A stretch of 64,000 nt of DNA, from the NCBI GenBank assembly GCA_965203985.1, contig CBDBDS010000006.1, positions 62,001 to 126,000 on the forward strand, read 5' to 3'. The notes below the pieces were generated by a model. That model worked only from the letters and a program-made list of their open reading frames with translations, did not search any database and was not told the DNA's origin. The position numbers and the translations under genes are program-made. Shown in pieces: positions 55,563-64,000 of the stretch. Each line of letters starts with the position of its first letter. Position 1 is the stretch's first letter. The stretch is from Bin87 sp965203985. GTDB lineage: Bacteria; Chloroflexota; Dehalococcoidia; Lucifugimonadales; UBA3495.

Positions 55563-55780
55563 CAATACTGTCAATAGTGTTTCGCCGGACTTTCGCAAGT
55601 ACCCCCGCTGCTCAGGCCGTTTTAGCAGGCCAGTTTGCCGCGCAGCCGTTTTGCAAGTTGCTCCCCAAGTGGGATTGTTGCTTGCATGACGCAATGGTGG
55701 TAACCTGACGGACCCCCATCTGAGCTTTCCTGTCGGTGTTACAACTCGGGCCTATGGCCCCTGTTAGCAAAGGAGTCACC

Positions 55781-57925
55781 ATGGCGCGGCGATACACGAT
55801 GCCGATTTCCCGTCTGACTGTTGATAAGCTGGGTGTCAAACTTTACGACAAAGTCTCGGCTGTGATAGCTGAACTGATCGCGAACGCCTACGACGCTGAC
55901 GCCACGGAAGTCACCGTTCGTGCCCCGATGGGTCAGTTTCTGGCTACCAAGGCAGGAGGGGTCATCTCGGATAAAGGGCTCACCATCGAAGTCACGGACA
56001 ACGGCATCGGCATGACACCGGATGAAATGCAAAACTTTTACCTCGTGGTGGGAGCCGAGCGAAGGACCGACCCAAAGAGGGGAGCCGAATCTCGGCTGTT
56101 CAAAAGGAGAGTGATGGGGCGAAAGGGAGTAGGCAAGCTCGCTCCGTTCGGAATTTGCAAGACGATAGAAGTTATCAGCAGTGGCAGCGAATCCCCGGTC
56201 GATCAAGACTCCGGCGAAGATCAGGAAGAATTCCTGAGTGGCGGCGAATTGCAGGTCGATCAAGACTCCAGCGAAGATCAGCAAGGATTCTTGACGTCTC
56301 ACATCATCATGAAATATGGCGCCATTGTCCAAGATGAAGGAACCCCAGGTGAAATATACGAACCGACCACTGGAGAACGAGACGATACCATCTCGGAGCG
56401 AAGAGGCACCAAGATTATTTTGCAAGACTTCAATTATCGTCGAGTTCCCACGATCGACGACCTCGCACGCCAGATCGCTCAGCGGTTCGGAATTGCTTCC
56501 GATGATTGGAATGTGACGCTCATCGACAATTCCCCTGAGGCGGACGATGAGCCACGCGCAGTCGGCAAGTTCGACATCGAGTGGATGCCTAACACGCAGA
56601 TAACCTTCGCGCCCGACGGAACGGTCACGGGACCCGATTGTGAACAGATGGACGACCTGTCTGCAGGATTTGAATTCGATCACCGGTATTACCCCGTTCA
56701 TGGGTGGATGGGCTACGCTAAAGATGCATACAAGGATACTTTGATGGCGGGGGTACGTATCTATTGCAAGGGCAAGATCGCCGCACAGCCGGCGATCTTC
56801 AATTTGTCTGCGGGGTTCACTGGCGAGCACAATATCCGGTCGTATCTGGTGGGAGAGTTGCATGCCGACTGGCTGGATGAAGACGATGATTTGATACAGA
56901 CAGACCGTCGAGATATCTTGTGGTCAGACGAACTCGCCGCTGCGTTTGAACAGTGGGGGCAGAACGTAGTCAGGCGCATAGGCACTATGTCGCGCGACCC
57001 TCTCCGGGAGGCAACTCTCGACGTGTTCCTCAGAACTGGAGATGTTGACGCAAAGATACTGGATCGCTATCCAGGCCAAGACCACTACCCAATTCGCGCG
57101 CAAGCGTTGGAGCTCGCAAAGCTCCTCGGAAAAACCATGAACCGGTCGGAAGCAGAGGACGCCTCGATCGTCGGCGATGTGGTTGAACTGAGCATTTTCC
57201 TCGCTCCGCATGCAACACTGGACAAAATGATGAGAGATGCCATCCAGGAGGCAGACTCGGCCGTATCAGCAATCACCGCTTTTCTAAAGACCGCGCGGAT
57301 TGCGGAGCTCTCCTCATTTGGCCGTATTGCCGAAGATCGCTTGAAGGTGATTGACAGACTGCAGTTCCTCAAAAGCGATCAAGAGACCGAAGAAAAGGAC
57401 CTCCAAAATCTGTTGGACAGCGCTCCTTGGCTAATCAATCCAGAGTGGGCACCCGTGACCGCGAATCAATCGCTCAGCAGCCTGAAAAGGGAATTCGAAG
57501 CATACTATCAGCAAGAAACGGCGGAACCTATAACCTTGGCTGATTTCCGAGACCCGCTTAGGAGACCTGACTTCGTGCTGACGAGTCAAGAAAGTAAAGC
57601 CCAGATAGTAGAGATCAAATCGCCTGGGCACGCATTGCAGAATGACGAGATGGACCGGATTGTCACTTACTATCAGAATATTGAGGGTTTCTTGTCCGAT
57701 GAGAACAATGCTGAATTCAGGAAGTTTTTCACTGACTTCCACATTACTCTTGTTTGTGACGAAATCGCTCTTGATCGTACTCAATTAGCGGCGTTTCGCG
57801 GGTACATCAATGACGGAAAGTTGACTCATGTCGGATGGCCCGCGTTCCTATTGAGAACCGAGTTGGTACACCAAGATTTCCTAAATGCAGCGAAGGAGCA
57901 ACTCCAGACGACTACCCAAGATTGA
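55781..57925 (+). CDS. MORC/MutL-like GHKL ATPase fused to a PD-(D/E)XK (Shedu/DUF4263-like) nuclease
   Basis: The 714 residues from the ATG at 55781 follow AAAGGAG by six bases. GHKL motifs: N-box with Glu31 and Asn35 (AELIANAYDAD), DNGIG at 73-77, lid GRKGVGK at 113-119 and RGTKIIL. A transducer-like middle follows. The C-terminal domain (about 540-700) starts LQNLLDSAPWLINPEW and has Asp597, Glu611 and Lys613 (PDFVL ... VEIKSP), a nuclease pattern. The ATPase may act as a clamp that licenses DNA cutting. Residues 134-171 are a 19-residue tandem duplication. Vsr and a C5 methyltransferase follow on the same strand, a neighbourhood known for prokaryotic MORC-like ATPases in restriction-modification systems. 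Confidence 0.85.
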   Translation: MARRYTMPISRLTVDKLGVKLYDKVSAVIAELIANAYDADATEVTVRAPMGQFLATKAGGVISDKGLTIEVTDNGIGMTPDEMQNFYLVVGAERRTDPKRGAESRLFKRRVMGRKGVGKLAPFGICKTIEVISSGSESPVDQDSGEDQEEFLSGGELQVDQDSSEDQQGFLTSHIIMKYGAIVQDEGTPGEIYEPTTGERDDTISERRGTKIILQDFNYRRVPTIDDLARQIAQRFGIASDDWNVTLIDNSPEADDEPRAVGKFDIEWMPNTQITFAPDGTVTGPDCEQMDDLSAGFEFDHRYYPVHGWMGYAKDAYKDTLMAGVRIYCKGKIAAQPAIFNLSAGFTGEHNIRSYLVGELHADWLDEDDDLIQTDRRDILWSDELAAAFEQWGQNVVRRIGTMSRDPLREATLDVFLRTGDVDAKILDRYPGQDHYPIRAQALELAKLLGKTMNRSEAEDASIVGDVVELSIFLAPHATLDKMMRDAIQEADSAVSAITAFLKTARIAELSSFGRIAEDRLKVIDRLQFLKSDQETEEKDLQNLLDSAPWLINPEWAPVTANQSLSSLKREFEAYYQQETAEPITLADFRDPLRRPDFVLTSQESKAQIVEIKSPGHALQNDEMDRIVTYYQNIEGFLSDENNAEFRKFFTDFHITLVCDEIALDRTQLAAFRGYINDGKLTHVGWPAFLLRTELVHQDFLNAAKEQLQTTTQD

Positions 57926-58129
57926 TGGCAGTCGCCACCGCCCGAGGCAACTGTGGATCGATGGCTACGATTTACCATCGCCTCCGCAAATTGGGACAAC
58001 GGCCGATTGCGGTTGTTGAGCCCACGCATCACCGCCCGCTCCAAGACTTAGGCAAGAAAGAATTACTTGGGTCGGCAGCTCCGCACAATTGGCGGGCGCA
58101 AGCTGAGGGAGATTGTGAAAACGGACGTT

Positions 58130-58555
58130 ATGGACCCGCGCCAACGTTATTTGGCAATGGCTCACAACCGGGGGAGAACTCGCCCCGAGCGAGCACTGGC
58201 TTCTGCTTTGTGGCGGCGTGGATTACGTTACTTTACCCACGCAGGCTATGCGAGGATTAGCGGCAAGCGTTTGCTCGGCAAGCCAGACTTGGTATTCCCT
58301 CGCAAGAAAATCGCGATCTTCGTTGACGGATGCTTCTGGCACGGCTGCCCTCACTGCGGCAAATCGCCGGAGCGAAGTGGACAGTTCTGGGTCGATAAGA
58401 TATCGAACAACCGCGAACGTGACCATCGCGTAACGGCCACCTTGGAGAATGACGGTTGGACCGTATTGCGCGTTCCCGAGCACCAAGTCCGCACGCGAGC
58501 GGAGCTATCACAAACGGTAGACCGGCTGATCCCTCTGTTGACGGCAAATCCGTGA
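58130..58555 (+). CDS. vsr: Vsr-type endonuclease
   Basis: The 141 residues from an ATG at 58130 (MDPRQRYLAM) match the Vsr fold: a conserved start, GKPDLVF with the catalytic Asp53, FVDGCFWHGCPHC with zinc/His ligands (about 65-76), and RERDHRVTATLENDGW. Vsr enzymes nick T:G mismatches made by 5-methylcytosine deamination. Related forms serve as restriction nucleases next to MORC-like ATPases. The frame is open further upstream (to 58067), and the 205 bases after the ATPase gene contain a frame starting ATG at 57925 that I could not assign. Confidence 0.9.
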   Translation: MDPRQRYLAMAHNRGRTRPERALASALWRRGLRYFTHAGYARISGKRLLGKPDLVFPRKKIAIFVDGCFWHGCPHCGKSPERSGQFWVDKISNNRERDHRVTATLENDGWTVLRVPEHQVRTRAELSQTVDRLIPLLTANP

Positions 58556-58595
58556 CCAGATTAGCCGAGGTTGCGGCAGTCCGGAGCATTCGAAC

Positions 58596-59678
58596 ATGGC
58601 ACTAACGGCGATTGACGTATTTGCGGGCGGCGGCGGCCTCACAGTCGGGCTGAAGCGGGCCGGCTTCCAGGTTGTGTGTGCAGTAGAAAAGGAAGAGCAC
58701 GCCTGCGCCACGTACCGGGCAAACCATCCCTCAGTCTGCCTGTTGGAACGGGACATCACCCAGGTATCAGGCGATGATTTGTTGAACCTAACCAGTCGCG
58801 GCGCGATAGACCTGCTCGCAGGCTGCCCACCTTGCCAAGGCTACACTAGCTTGAACAAGGACGGGAACGACGACCCCAGAAATCAATTGATTTTCGAGAT
58901 TTCGCGCTTGGCTGAAGAGATCATGCCGAGAGCCATCATGATGGAAAATGTACCAGGGCTAACCACGAAGGGAATTGAGTCGTACAATCAGTTGAAGGCG
59001 AATCTTGAAGATCTCGGATATAAGCTGGCCAACAGCGCGAAGGTGCTGCAATCGGCCGACTATGGGGTTCCTCAAGAACGCCGGCGCTTGGTGATTTTGG
59101 CGGGTTTAGGTTTCGAGATTCCATTGCCGAACCCCACCCACTCCAAAGACGGAGAGAATGGATTGCTTGGCTGGAAGTCAGTTGCAGACGCCATCGGAGG
59201 CAAGAAGTACATCGGCGATCCCCTTACTCTGTCCGAAGCGAAAGCCTCAGGCGACCTGCGTCGGTCGGACTGGCACGTAGTTAGGGACCTTTCTCGAGAA
59301 AACCAGAAACGCATCGAGGCGGCGGCACCGGGACAAAGTTGGTCTACAATCCCTGAACATCTGCGGCCGGAATGCCACCGGGGAGAATACGTTGGATTCA
59401 CCAACGTGTATGGGCGCATGGAATGGCGTGAGCCATCGCCCACTATTACCGGGGGCTGTACCACTTTTAGCAAGGGTAGGTTCGGGCATCCGGTGAAGAA
59501 CAGGACGATTTCGGTCCGTGAAGCCGCTTTGCTCCAAACGTTCCCCAGAGACTACGTTTTCGATATCCCATACATGGAGCACGTTTGCAATGTGATCGGG
59601 AATGCCCTGCCATGCGATTTCGCGGAGGCGCTAGCCTCGAAATGCCACGCAGTTCTTTGGGCAGGGGCATCAGACTGA
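58596..59678 (+). CDS. C5-cytosine DNA methyltransferase
   Basis: This 360-residue protein has the ordered C5-methyltransferase motifs: DVFAGGGG (motif I, 7-14), GCPPCQGYT with catalytic Cys80 (motif IV), MENVPG (motif VI, 116-121), QERRRLV (motif VIII), a short target-recognition region (about 210-280), and NVIGNALP (motif X). It lies 40 bp after vsr. Its role is probably host-DNA protection for the ATPase-nuclease and Vsr. The target site cannot be read from the sequence. Confidence 0.93.
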   Translation: MALTAIDVFAGGGGLTVGLKRAGFQVVCAVEKEEHACATYRANHPSVCLLERDITQVSGDDLLNLTSRGAIDLLAGCPPCQGYTSLNKDGNDDPRNQLIFEISRLAEEIMPRAIMMENVPGLTTKGIESYNQLKANLEDLGYKLANSAKVLQSADYGVPQERRRLVILAGLGFEIPLPNPTHSKDGENGLLGWKSVADAIGGKKYIGDPLTLSEAKASGDLRRSDWHVVRDLSRENQKRIEAAAPGQSWSTIPEHLRPECHRGEYVGFTNVYGRMEWREPSPTITGGCTTFSKGRFGHPVKNRTISVREAALLQTFPRDYVFDIPYMEHVCNVIGNALPCDFAEALASKCHAVLWAGASD

Positions 59679-59987
59679 ATTCCCATTGACTGACTTTGCA
59701 GTGAAGTCTGTCATTTCTCATTCTTGGGGTGTGGGCTCGACAACCGTGGTAAGCACGGCGCGGGACCGGTTCAGCCCTGGAATGGCAGATTTGCCAATGA
59801 ACTCTGCCATACTGAGCGAAGGGCCGATGCGGACGAGCTGGGCTTCATTACGTAACGGCCGTTGCGTGAACCACGATGAGTGTAAAGGAAGATGTCATGG
59901 GCTTGTTGAAGAAGTAGGCGCAGAAGCCGATGCCCGGGCACTGCTCGGCTACAATGCCAGGACAGTCCATCATTACCGAGGGTGCTG
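59679..59987. other. Gap after the methyltransferase, no gene seen
   Basis: This 309-bp stretch holds no clear gene and probably contains the 5' end of the following transposon. Inverted ends were not resolved. The frames here are short and mixed in character. Confidence 0.4.
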
Positions 59988-61495
59988 ATGATCGAGCCTC
60001 TTGACCGTAGCCGCCGCGATTCCAGCCTGTTCCAGTTCACCACCAAGCAACTGCGGGATTTCATCGATTCCAACCACCTTTTGATCCGGATCGATGAGCA
60101 ATTGGACTTTGCCAACCTGGTCGAGCCCTTGGAAGACTGCTATTGTCCCGACTTTTGACGACCCGCTATCCATCCCGAAGTGATGGTGAAGGCACTGCTG
60201 ATCTGCTCGCTTTACAACATCACGTCCTTCCGGCGACTGTGCTCAGTAATCTCCGAGAATCTTGCTTACAGGTGGTTTTGTTTCCTGACCATCGACGATC
60301 CGGTGTTCGACCATTTCAGCATCAGCCACTTCATCGACCGGATCGGTCGCGACGGTTTCGCGGCGATCTTTGGCGGTCTGAACGACGAGTTGTTGCGCTT
60401 GGGGATGTTGTCGCCGGAGATGTACGTGGATGCGAGCCTGGTCAAGGCCAACGTGAGCGGGTACGACCTGGCGCCAAGTGGGATGTCTGTAGCGGAGTTC
60501 AAAGAACAGGCCATCGAGGAGAACGGGCTTTTCGTGCTGACCGAGACCATTGTTGACGACGATGGCGTTGAGCAGGAGAAGGTGAGGCACTTCCAAAGCC
60601 CAGAGGGCCGGATGCCGCTGAACCCAGTTGATACCGACGCCCGATGGAAGACGACCAGAGCTGGCAAGGCGTCGGGATTGCAGTACCAGGAGAATGTCAT
60701 CGTTGACTTGGGCGGGTATCCTGTCCCGAGGCGTAACCCAACCTTCTGAACGGGAATCCAAAGCGGTTGCTGGGCTGTTGGAGGGTCTCCCACTACAACC
60801 GGTATCGCTGGCTGGGGACACTGGCTACAGCGACGGCCGGCTTCGCCGTCTACTGGAAGAACGTGACATCACGGCGTACATTCCCATCCATCCCAGGCAG
60901 GAAACCAGCATGGTGGCCAGCGGCGATTTCGTCTATCAGGGCGCCCACCTGATCTGCCCTCAGGGCAAGATCCTGCGTCGGGGTGCATACCACAAACGAC
61001 AACGGTCCTACCATTACGTGGCGCTTCAGAAGGATTGTCAGGCCTGCCCCATCAAGGATACCTGCTTACCGCCAGGTCAAAAACGGCGGTTCTTTCGGGG
61101 TCACGATCTATCACCCGGAGTATTCGAGGGCCCGGGAGCGGAACCGGACTGCTGCCTACCGGCGGGAGAGCATCCGGCGTAAGACTATCGTGGATGGAAC
61201 CTTCGCCTCTCTTGACCGGTTGGGATGGGAGAAGTCCCGACTGCGGGGACTGTGGAAGGTGGACTGCGAGGGCTACATGGCGGCGTTGGCCCACAACGTG
61301 CTGAAGATGGTGCGCAGACTGGGCCGCGGCGTCGGGCCGTTCGGTCCGGTGGCGCCCGCCGATGCCATTGCTGGGAGCGCAGGGCACGCAATGGATGATG
61401 CGGCGGCCAATTTCGCCGCACTGACATGCTGCTTCGCGTGGGTGAGTTGGTGGACCCTCTACCTCAAGCCCGAACTTACGGCAGATCTACCGTAA
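59988..61495 (+). pseudogene. IS1182-type transposase with one nonsense codon and two frameshifts
   Basis: From an ATG at 59988 (MIEPLDRSRR) the frame reads the N-terminus to a TGA at about 60156-60158 (CPDF stop RPAIHPEVM). It continues in frame through the DUF772-like region and EMYVDASLVKANV (first Asp). A one-base change near 60715 moves to a second frame (VSLAGDTGYSDGRLRRLLEE ... CPIKDTCLPPGQKRRF). Another near 61090 leads to the last frame (IRRKTIVDGTFASLDRLGWE) to 61495. All IS1182 landmarks are present, but the gene is dead. It differs from the transposase at 5298, so it is a separate element. Confidence 0.8.
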
Positions 61496-61515
61496 GTTCG
61501 GCGACTTTTCCCTGA

Positions 61516-62303
61516 TCAGCTTTCGCTAGGTGGTGTCGTCAAAAGAGTTTGCTCCAGATTCATCACTGCCCGGAGCTGGCAAGCGGCCAAGTGTGACGCT
61601 GCCTTCTTCGCATAGCGGGTTGCTACTCCGCGCCATTGCTTGAATTCCAGAAACCCGTTCTCCACCAAGTGCCGCAGCTGGTACAGCGCCCGGTCGTATT
61701 CTCGCTTCTTCTTCCGGTTGCTCTTGGGCGGTATCACCGGATCTATTCCCATCCTCTGGGCAGCGGCTATGATTTCATTAGTGTCATAGGCTTTGTCCGC
61801 CAGCAGGCACCCGGCCGCAATGCCCTCGATCAAAGACAGCGCCTGGGAGCAGTCGGCCACCGTGCCCTCGGTCAGCGCCAGTCTCACCGGCATTCCGTGG
61901 GCGTCCACCGCCAGATGCAGCTTGCTGTTCAGCCCCCTTTGGTGCGGGCAATGGACTGGTTTCCGCCCCGGGCCCCGGCGCTGTGCGGATGGACCTTGAT
62001 ATAGCTGGCATCGATCATCAGCCACTCAAAATCAGGGTCATCCATCACTGCCTCCAACAGCCCAGCCCACACGCCTCGGTCCCGCCAGCGGCAGAAACGG
62101 CGGTGGGTGTTCTTCCAGTCCCCGTAGTCCGGAGGCAAATCCCGCCAGGGAGACCCAGTACGCAGAATCCAGCACACGGCGTCGACGAACCGGCGGTTGT
62201 CATGGGCTGGCCTTCCCTGCTTGCCCGCTCCCCCCGGCAGATGCGGCCTGAGCCGCTCCCAAACCGCGTCGGTCATATCGTGGCGTCGATGCGCTGCCGT
62301 CAT
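61516..62303 (-). CDS. IS5-type transposase made by -1 frameshifting of two ORFs
   Basis: The first ORF (start 62303, or 62276 at MTDAVWERLRPHLP) ends after IARTKGG; the second continues GLNSKLHLAVDAHGM to 61516. The join is at an AAAGGGGGC stretch (about 61936-61944), a slippery run used for programmed -1 frameshifting in this IS group. The full product has the DDE residues (MIDASYIKVHPHS, LLADKAYDTNEI, ENGFLEFKQWR). No lesion is seen, so this element may be active. The last codons lie beyond the IS end: the stop is in flanking DNA. Confidence 0.8.
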
Positions 62304-62371
62304 ACTTCCCCCCTGCCGCACTCTCACGTTCACAGCAATCTACCATCTCTCTGTTGTTTTGACGACACTAC
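61530..62371 (-). mobile_element. IS5-type insertion sequence in a CTAG target
   Basis: Inverted repeats: left end from 61530 GTGGTGTCGTCAAAAGA, right end read inward from 62371 GTAGTGTCGTCAAAACA. CTAG flanks both sides (61526-61529 and 62372-62375), consistent with the 4-bp YTAR target duplication known for IS5. About 842 bp long with one frameshifted transposase. The left flank is the tail of the dead IS1182-type element. Confidence 0.85.
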
Positions 62372-62491
62372 CTAGTACACATCTCCTATGGGGGGACGAA
62401 AATGTCTGACAGCCGGTAGTCAATGGCTCGTCGGGCTAAATCGGAAACCCGGAATTCGTATGCTTCGTCAACTCCAGGCACAATCTCGTGA

Positions 62492-62704
62492 TTAGCGATC
62501 CCGTGATCCGTTGGCGTCGCCTGCCAGCAGTTCATGAATGAGCCGCGCAATTTCCGCGCCGCGCTCCTCTACGGTGCCTGTGATGCTGAGGAGTTCGTCG
62601 TTGGCACAGTCCTTCTCACTATCAGTGGCTGCTTCCGCATTAGCCAATAGAACGTCTGCGAATCGTGCCAAGATCATCCTAGGCGTTTCAACTGAGTTGG
62701 GCAT
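62492..62704 (-). CDS. Small helical protein between IS5 and the broken vsr
   Basis: The 70 residues from an ATG at 62704 follow GGGAG by eight bases. The protein is acidic and helical (LARFADVLLANAEAATDSEK ... ARLIHELLAGD). It follows the vsr-like pseudogene by 35 bases on the same strand. A further frame (GTG at 62481, 31 residues) follows but ends before the IS5. It may be a remnant of the same restriction locus. Family unknown. Confidence 0.5.
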   Translation of the reverse strand: MPNSVETPRMILARFADVLLANAEAATDSEKDCANDELLSITGTVEERGAEIARLIHELLAGDANGSRDR

Positions 62705-62739
62705 ATCATTCGCTCCCTTTAGCGACCGTCGTTCTTTGT

Positions 62740-63171
62740 TTACGTGACACTCGCGGATTGGCGACTTCGTCGTCGAGTCAATTCCTCCAGCAATCTTTCA
62801 GTGTCGTGCTGTAAGGAGCACTCCCAAATCGTTCGTACCTTCCACCCCGACTTGCAGAGTTGTTGGACATGCTCGCGATCTCGCGAAATATTGCGGGCCA
62901 GCTTAGGGTCCTAGTACCCCAGATTTGTTGATGGCCTATTTCTGCCCTTGGGACAATCATGCCCATGCCAAAAGCAACCGTGTACGAAAACAACTGTTCC
63001 ACATTTTTTGAGAACCAAATCTGGCGTGCCCGGCAAAGAACGAACCTGAAGGCGGTACCGGAATCCGGCGTGCCAAAGTTCACGTCGGACAAAATGTTCA
63101 ATTTTTGAATCCCTGCTCTTGATCCGGGACATCAACCGCGATCTTTGTTCGACTGAGAGGCGGTCAGGCAT
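62740..63171 (-). pseudogene. vsr: Second Vsr-type endonuclease, nonsense-mutated
   Basis: From an ATG at 63171 (MPDRLSVEQRSRLMSRIKS) the frame has SLPGTPDLVLKK with the catalytic Asp and FVHGCFWHGHDC. A TAG at 62913-62911 replaces a codon that is usually Trp or similar (NLGY stop DPKLARN). The same frame continues with the family C-terminus (REHVQQLCKSGWKVRTIWEC) to a TAA at 62742-62740. Without the stop it would be a full 143-residue Vsr. It is distinct from the intact copy at 58130, so two Vsr-type genes existed within 5 kb. Confidence 0.8.
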
Positions 63172-63260
63172 CGTACTGTCCGATCGGATTGGGTAGACCC
63201 CAAGCGGATGTTTGCCAACGGAGACTAAGTGATCGCCGCGATTATCCCCCATTCCAAGTG

Positions 63261-63444
63261 GCTTTGTAAATTTGTAAACGTCAAGGGCGTCGGCGGGTCG
63301 ACTCTGGTAGGGGGCAGAATCGTACGCTAAGGCCGTTATCGGCGTTTTGACCGCATTGCCTCAATAAAAAGGTTACTTATAGGAAGTAGTTGCCGCACGT
63401 AAAATGCTACCGAAAATTCGGGAGGCGTTCGTGTGGCGGGAGGC
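63261..63444. other. Short region before the edge transposase
   Basis: No gene is seen. An AT-rich piece (AATAAAAAGGTTACTTATAGG near 63364-63384) could hold a promoter for the next gene or mark an element end. Confidence 0.35.
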
Positions 63445-64000
63445 ATGAGCAAGATGGCGAAACGGGAGTTGCTGGCAACGATACGGGACCGCTATCGGGC
63501 GTCGTCCCGGAAAGACAAGAGCAAGATCCTGGACGAGTTCATCGCCGTAACGGGCCACCATCGCAAGCACGCCATTCGGCTGTTGCGACGACCTGACGAT
63601 GATGAAGGCGCGCCGCATCCGGTGCGTGACCGGCGCATCTACGATGAAACGGTGAGAGAGGTGGTGATCATGGTCTGGGAGGCTGCCGACCGGGTCTGCG
63701 GAAAGCGGCTCAAGGCGGCGCTGCCTCACCTGGTGGAGTCCATGGAGCGCCATGGCCATCTGGAGCTGGACCCGGAGGTGAAAGCGCGGGTTCTGTCGGC
63801 CAGCGCGGCCACGCTGGATCGATTGCTGAAACCCATTCGTCCCACGGCAGGGAGCCGGCGCCGACCTCGCCGCGGGCGGTCCATGGGGAAGCGGGTTCCG
63901 GTGCGGACCTACAACGACTGGAACGAACCGCCGCCGGGTTTCCTGGAAATCGACCTGGTGGCCCATTGCGGGGGTTCCGTGTCCGGATCATTCATCCACA
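63445..64000 (+). CDS. Integrase-core (DDE) transposase, cut by the window edge
   Basis: From an ATG at 63445 (MSKMAKRELLATIRDRY) the frame is open for 185 residues to the right edge. An N-terminal helical HTH region (ITGHHRKHAIRLLRR-like) is followed by FLEIDLVAHCGG at about residues 171-182, the first Asp strand of an rve-like integrase domain. Such proteins belong to transposons of the ISNCY/IS481-like type. The rest lies outside the window. No lesion is seen so far. Confidence 0.7.
   Translation, partial: MSKMAKRELLATIRDRYRASSRKDKSKILDEFIAVTGHHRKHAIRLLRRPDDDEGAPHPVRDRRIYDETVREVVIMVWEAADRVCGKRLKAALPHLVESMERHGHLELDPEVKARVLSASAATLDRLLKPIRPTAGSRRRPRRGRSMGKRVPVRTYNDWNEPPPGFLEIDLVAHCGGSVSGSFIH

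Noticed and set aside
57925..58260. Fr ame starting at the ATGA-like overlap after the GHKL ATPase
   Set aside because: The start TGATG overlap is attractive, but the product has no recognisable fold and overlaps vsr in a different frame for half its length; it may be a remnant of a small linker gene, not supported enough to list.
1281..62913. Possible stop-codon reassignment or read-through, given many genes interrupted by one TAG or TGA
   Set aside because: Both TAG and TGA occur as interruptions and both also end intact genes normally (TAG after the MNT-like gene, TGA after istB). The interrupted genes are mostly transposons and also carry frameshifts.
1..64000. CRISPR arrays
   Set aside because: No regularly spaced repeats were seen anywhere; the only close tandem repeat is the 57-bp coding duplication at 56180.

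Overview
The window looks like a GC-rich (roughly 60-65%) chromosome segment from an uncultured bacterium. My best guess is a Chloroflexota (Dehalococcoidia / SAR202-like, often marine or sponge-associated) genome. The guess rests on recognised family types: a GAF-PAS-kinase-receiver-winged-helix fusion, a DnaE2/ImuB pair, NurA, DUF5679 zinc ribbons, a primary sigma factor with a long insert, and giant DUF11/fibronectin-III surface proteins. No rRNA or phylogenetic marker confirms it. Nearly every region carries transposons or gene remnants with frameshifts, nonsense codons or lost catalytic residues, so this is a decaying, mobile-element-rich accessory region with intact islands.

Layout. 1-7.1 kb: a NERD-like nuclease gene, an IS21 element (istA broken, istB intact), an unknown coupled gene pair with a nucleotidyltransferase-like motif, and an IS1182-type element sitting in a CTAG target. 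7.1-16 kb: a membrane protein, a perfect 18-bp-arm palindrome, an unknown gene, the dnaE2-imuB mutasome pair (dnaE2 frameshifted), small zinc-ribbon and hypothetical genes, a dead AAA ATPase, an antitoxin remnant and a methyltransferase. 16-26 kb: an IS630 scrap abutting a primary sigma factor, DUF5679 paralogues (one without any cysteine), a Fic-HEPN-like pair, a histidine decarboxylase-ACT operon and a broken NurA. 26-38.8 kb: a sensor-regulator fusion that has lost both phosphoacceptors, two large secreted adhesin-like proteins, a lipoprotein and membrane proteins. 38.9-50.5 kb: a broken EVE-nuclease, a GNAT-PIN / ASCH pair, a sigma4-HARE-XRE-like regulator, a NYN nuclease, a pentapeptide-repeat protein and a HExxH protein.

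51-55.6 kb is a phage- or satellite-like block of tiny genes with good sigma70 promoters. It holds the most interesting object here: a ~365-nt structured RNA (52746-53110) with a TTGACA-17-TAACAT promoter, nested perfect stems, and a final hairpin that sequesters the ribosome-binding site of a lipoprotein gene. A tRNA flanked by face-to-face promoters closes the block.

55.8-59.7 kb is a compact defence operon: a MORC/MutL-like GHKL ATPase fused to a PD-(D/E)XK nuclease, a Vsr-type endonuclease and a C5 cytosine methyltransferase. 59.9-64 kb returns to transposons (a dead IS1182-type, an IS5-type with a likely programmed -1 frameshift, and a partial integrase-like gene at the edge) around a second, nonsense-mutated Vsr.
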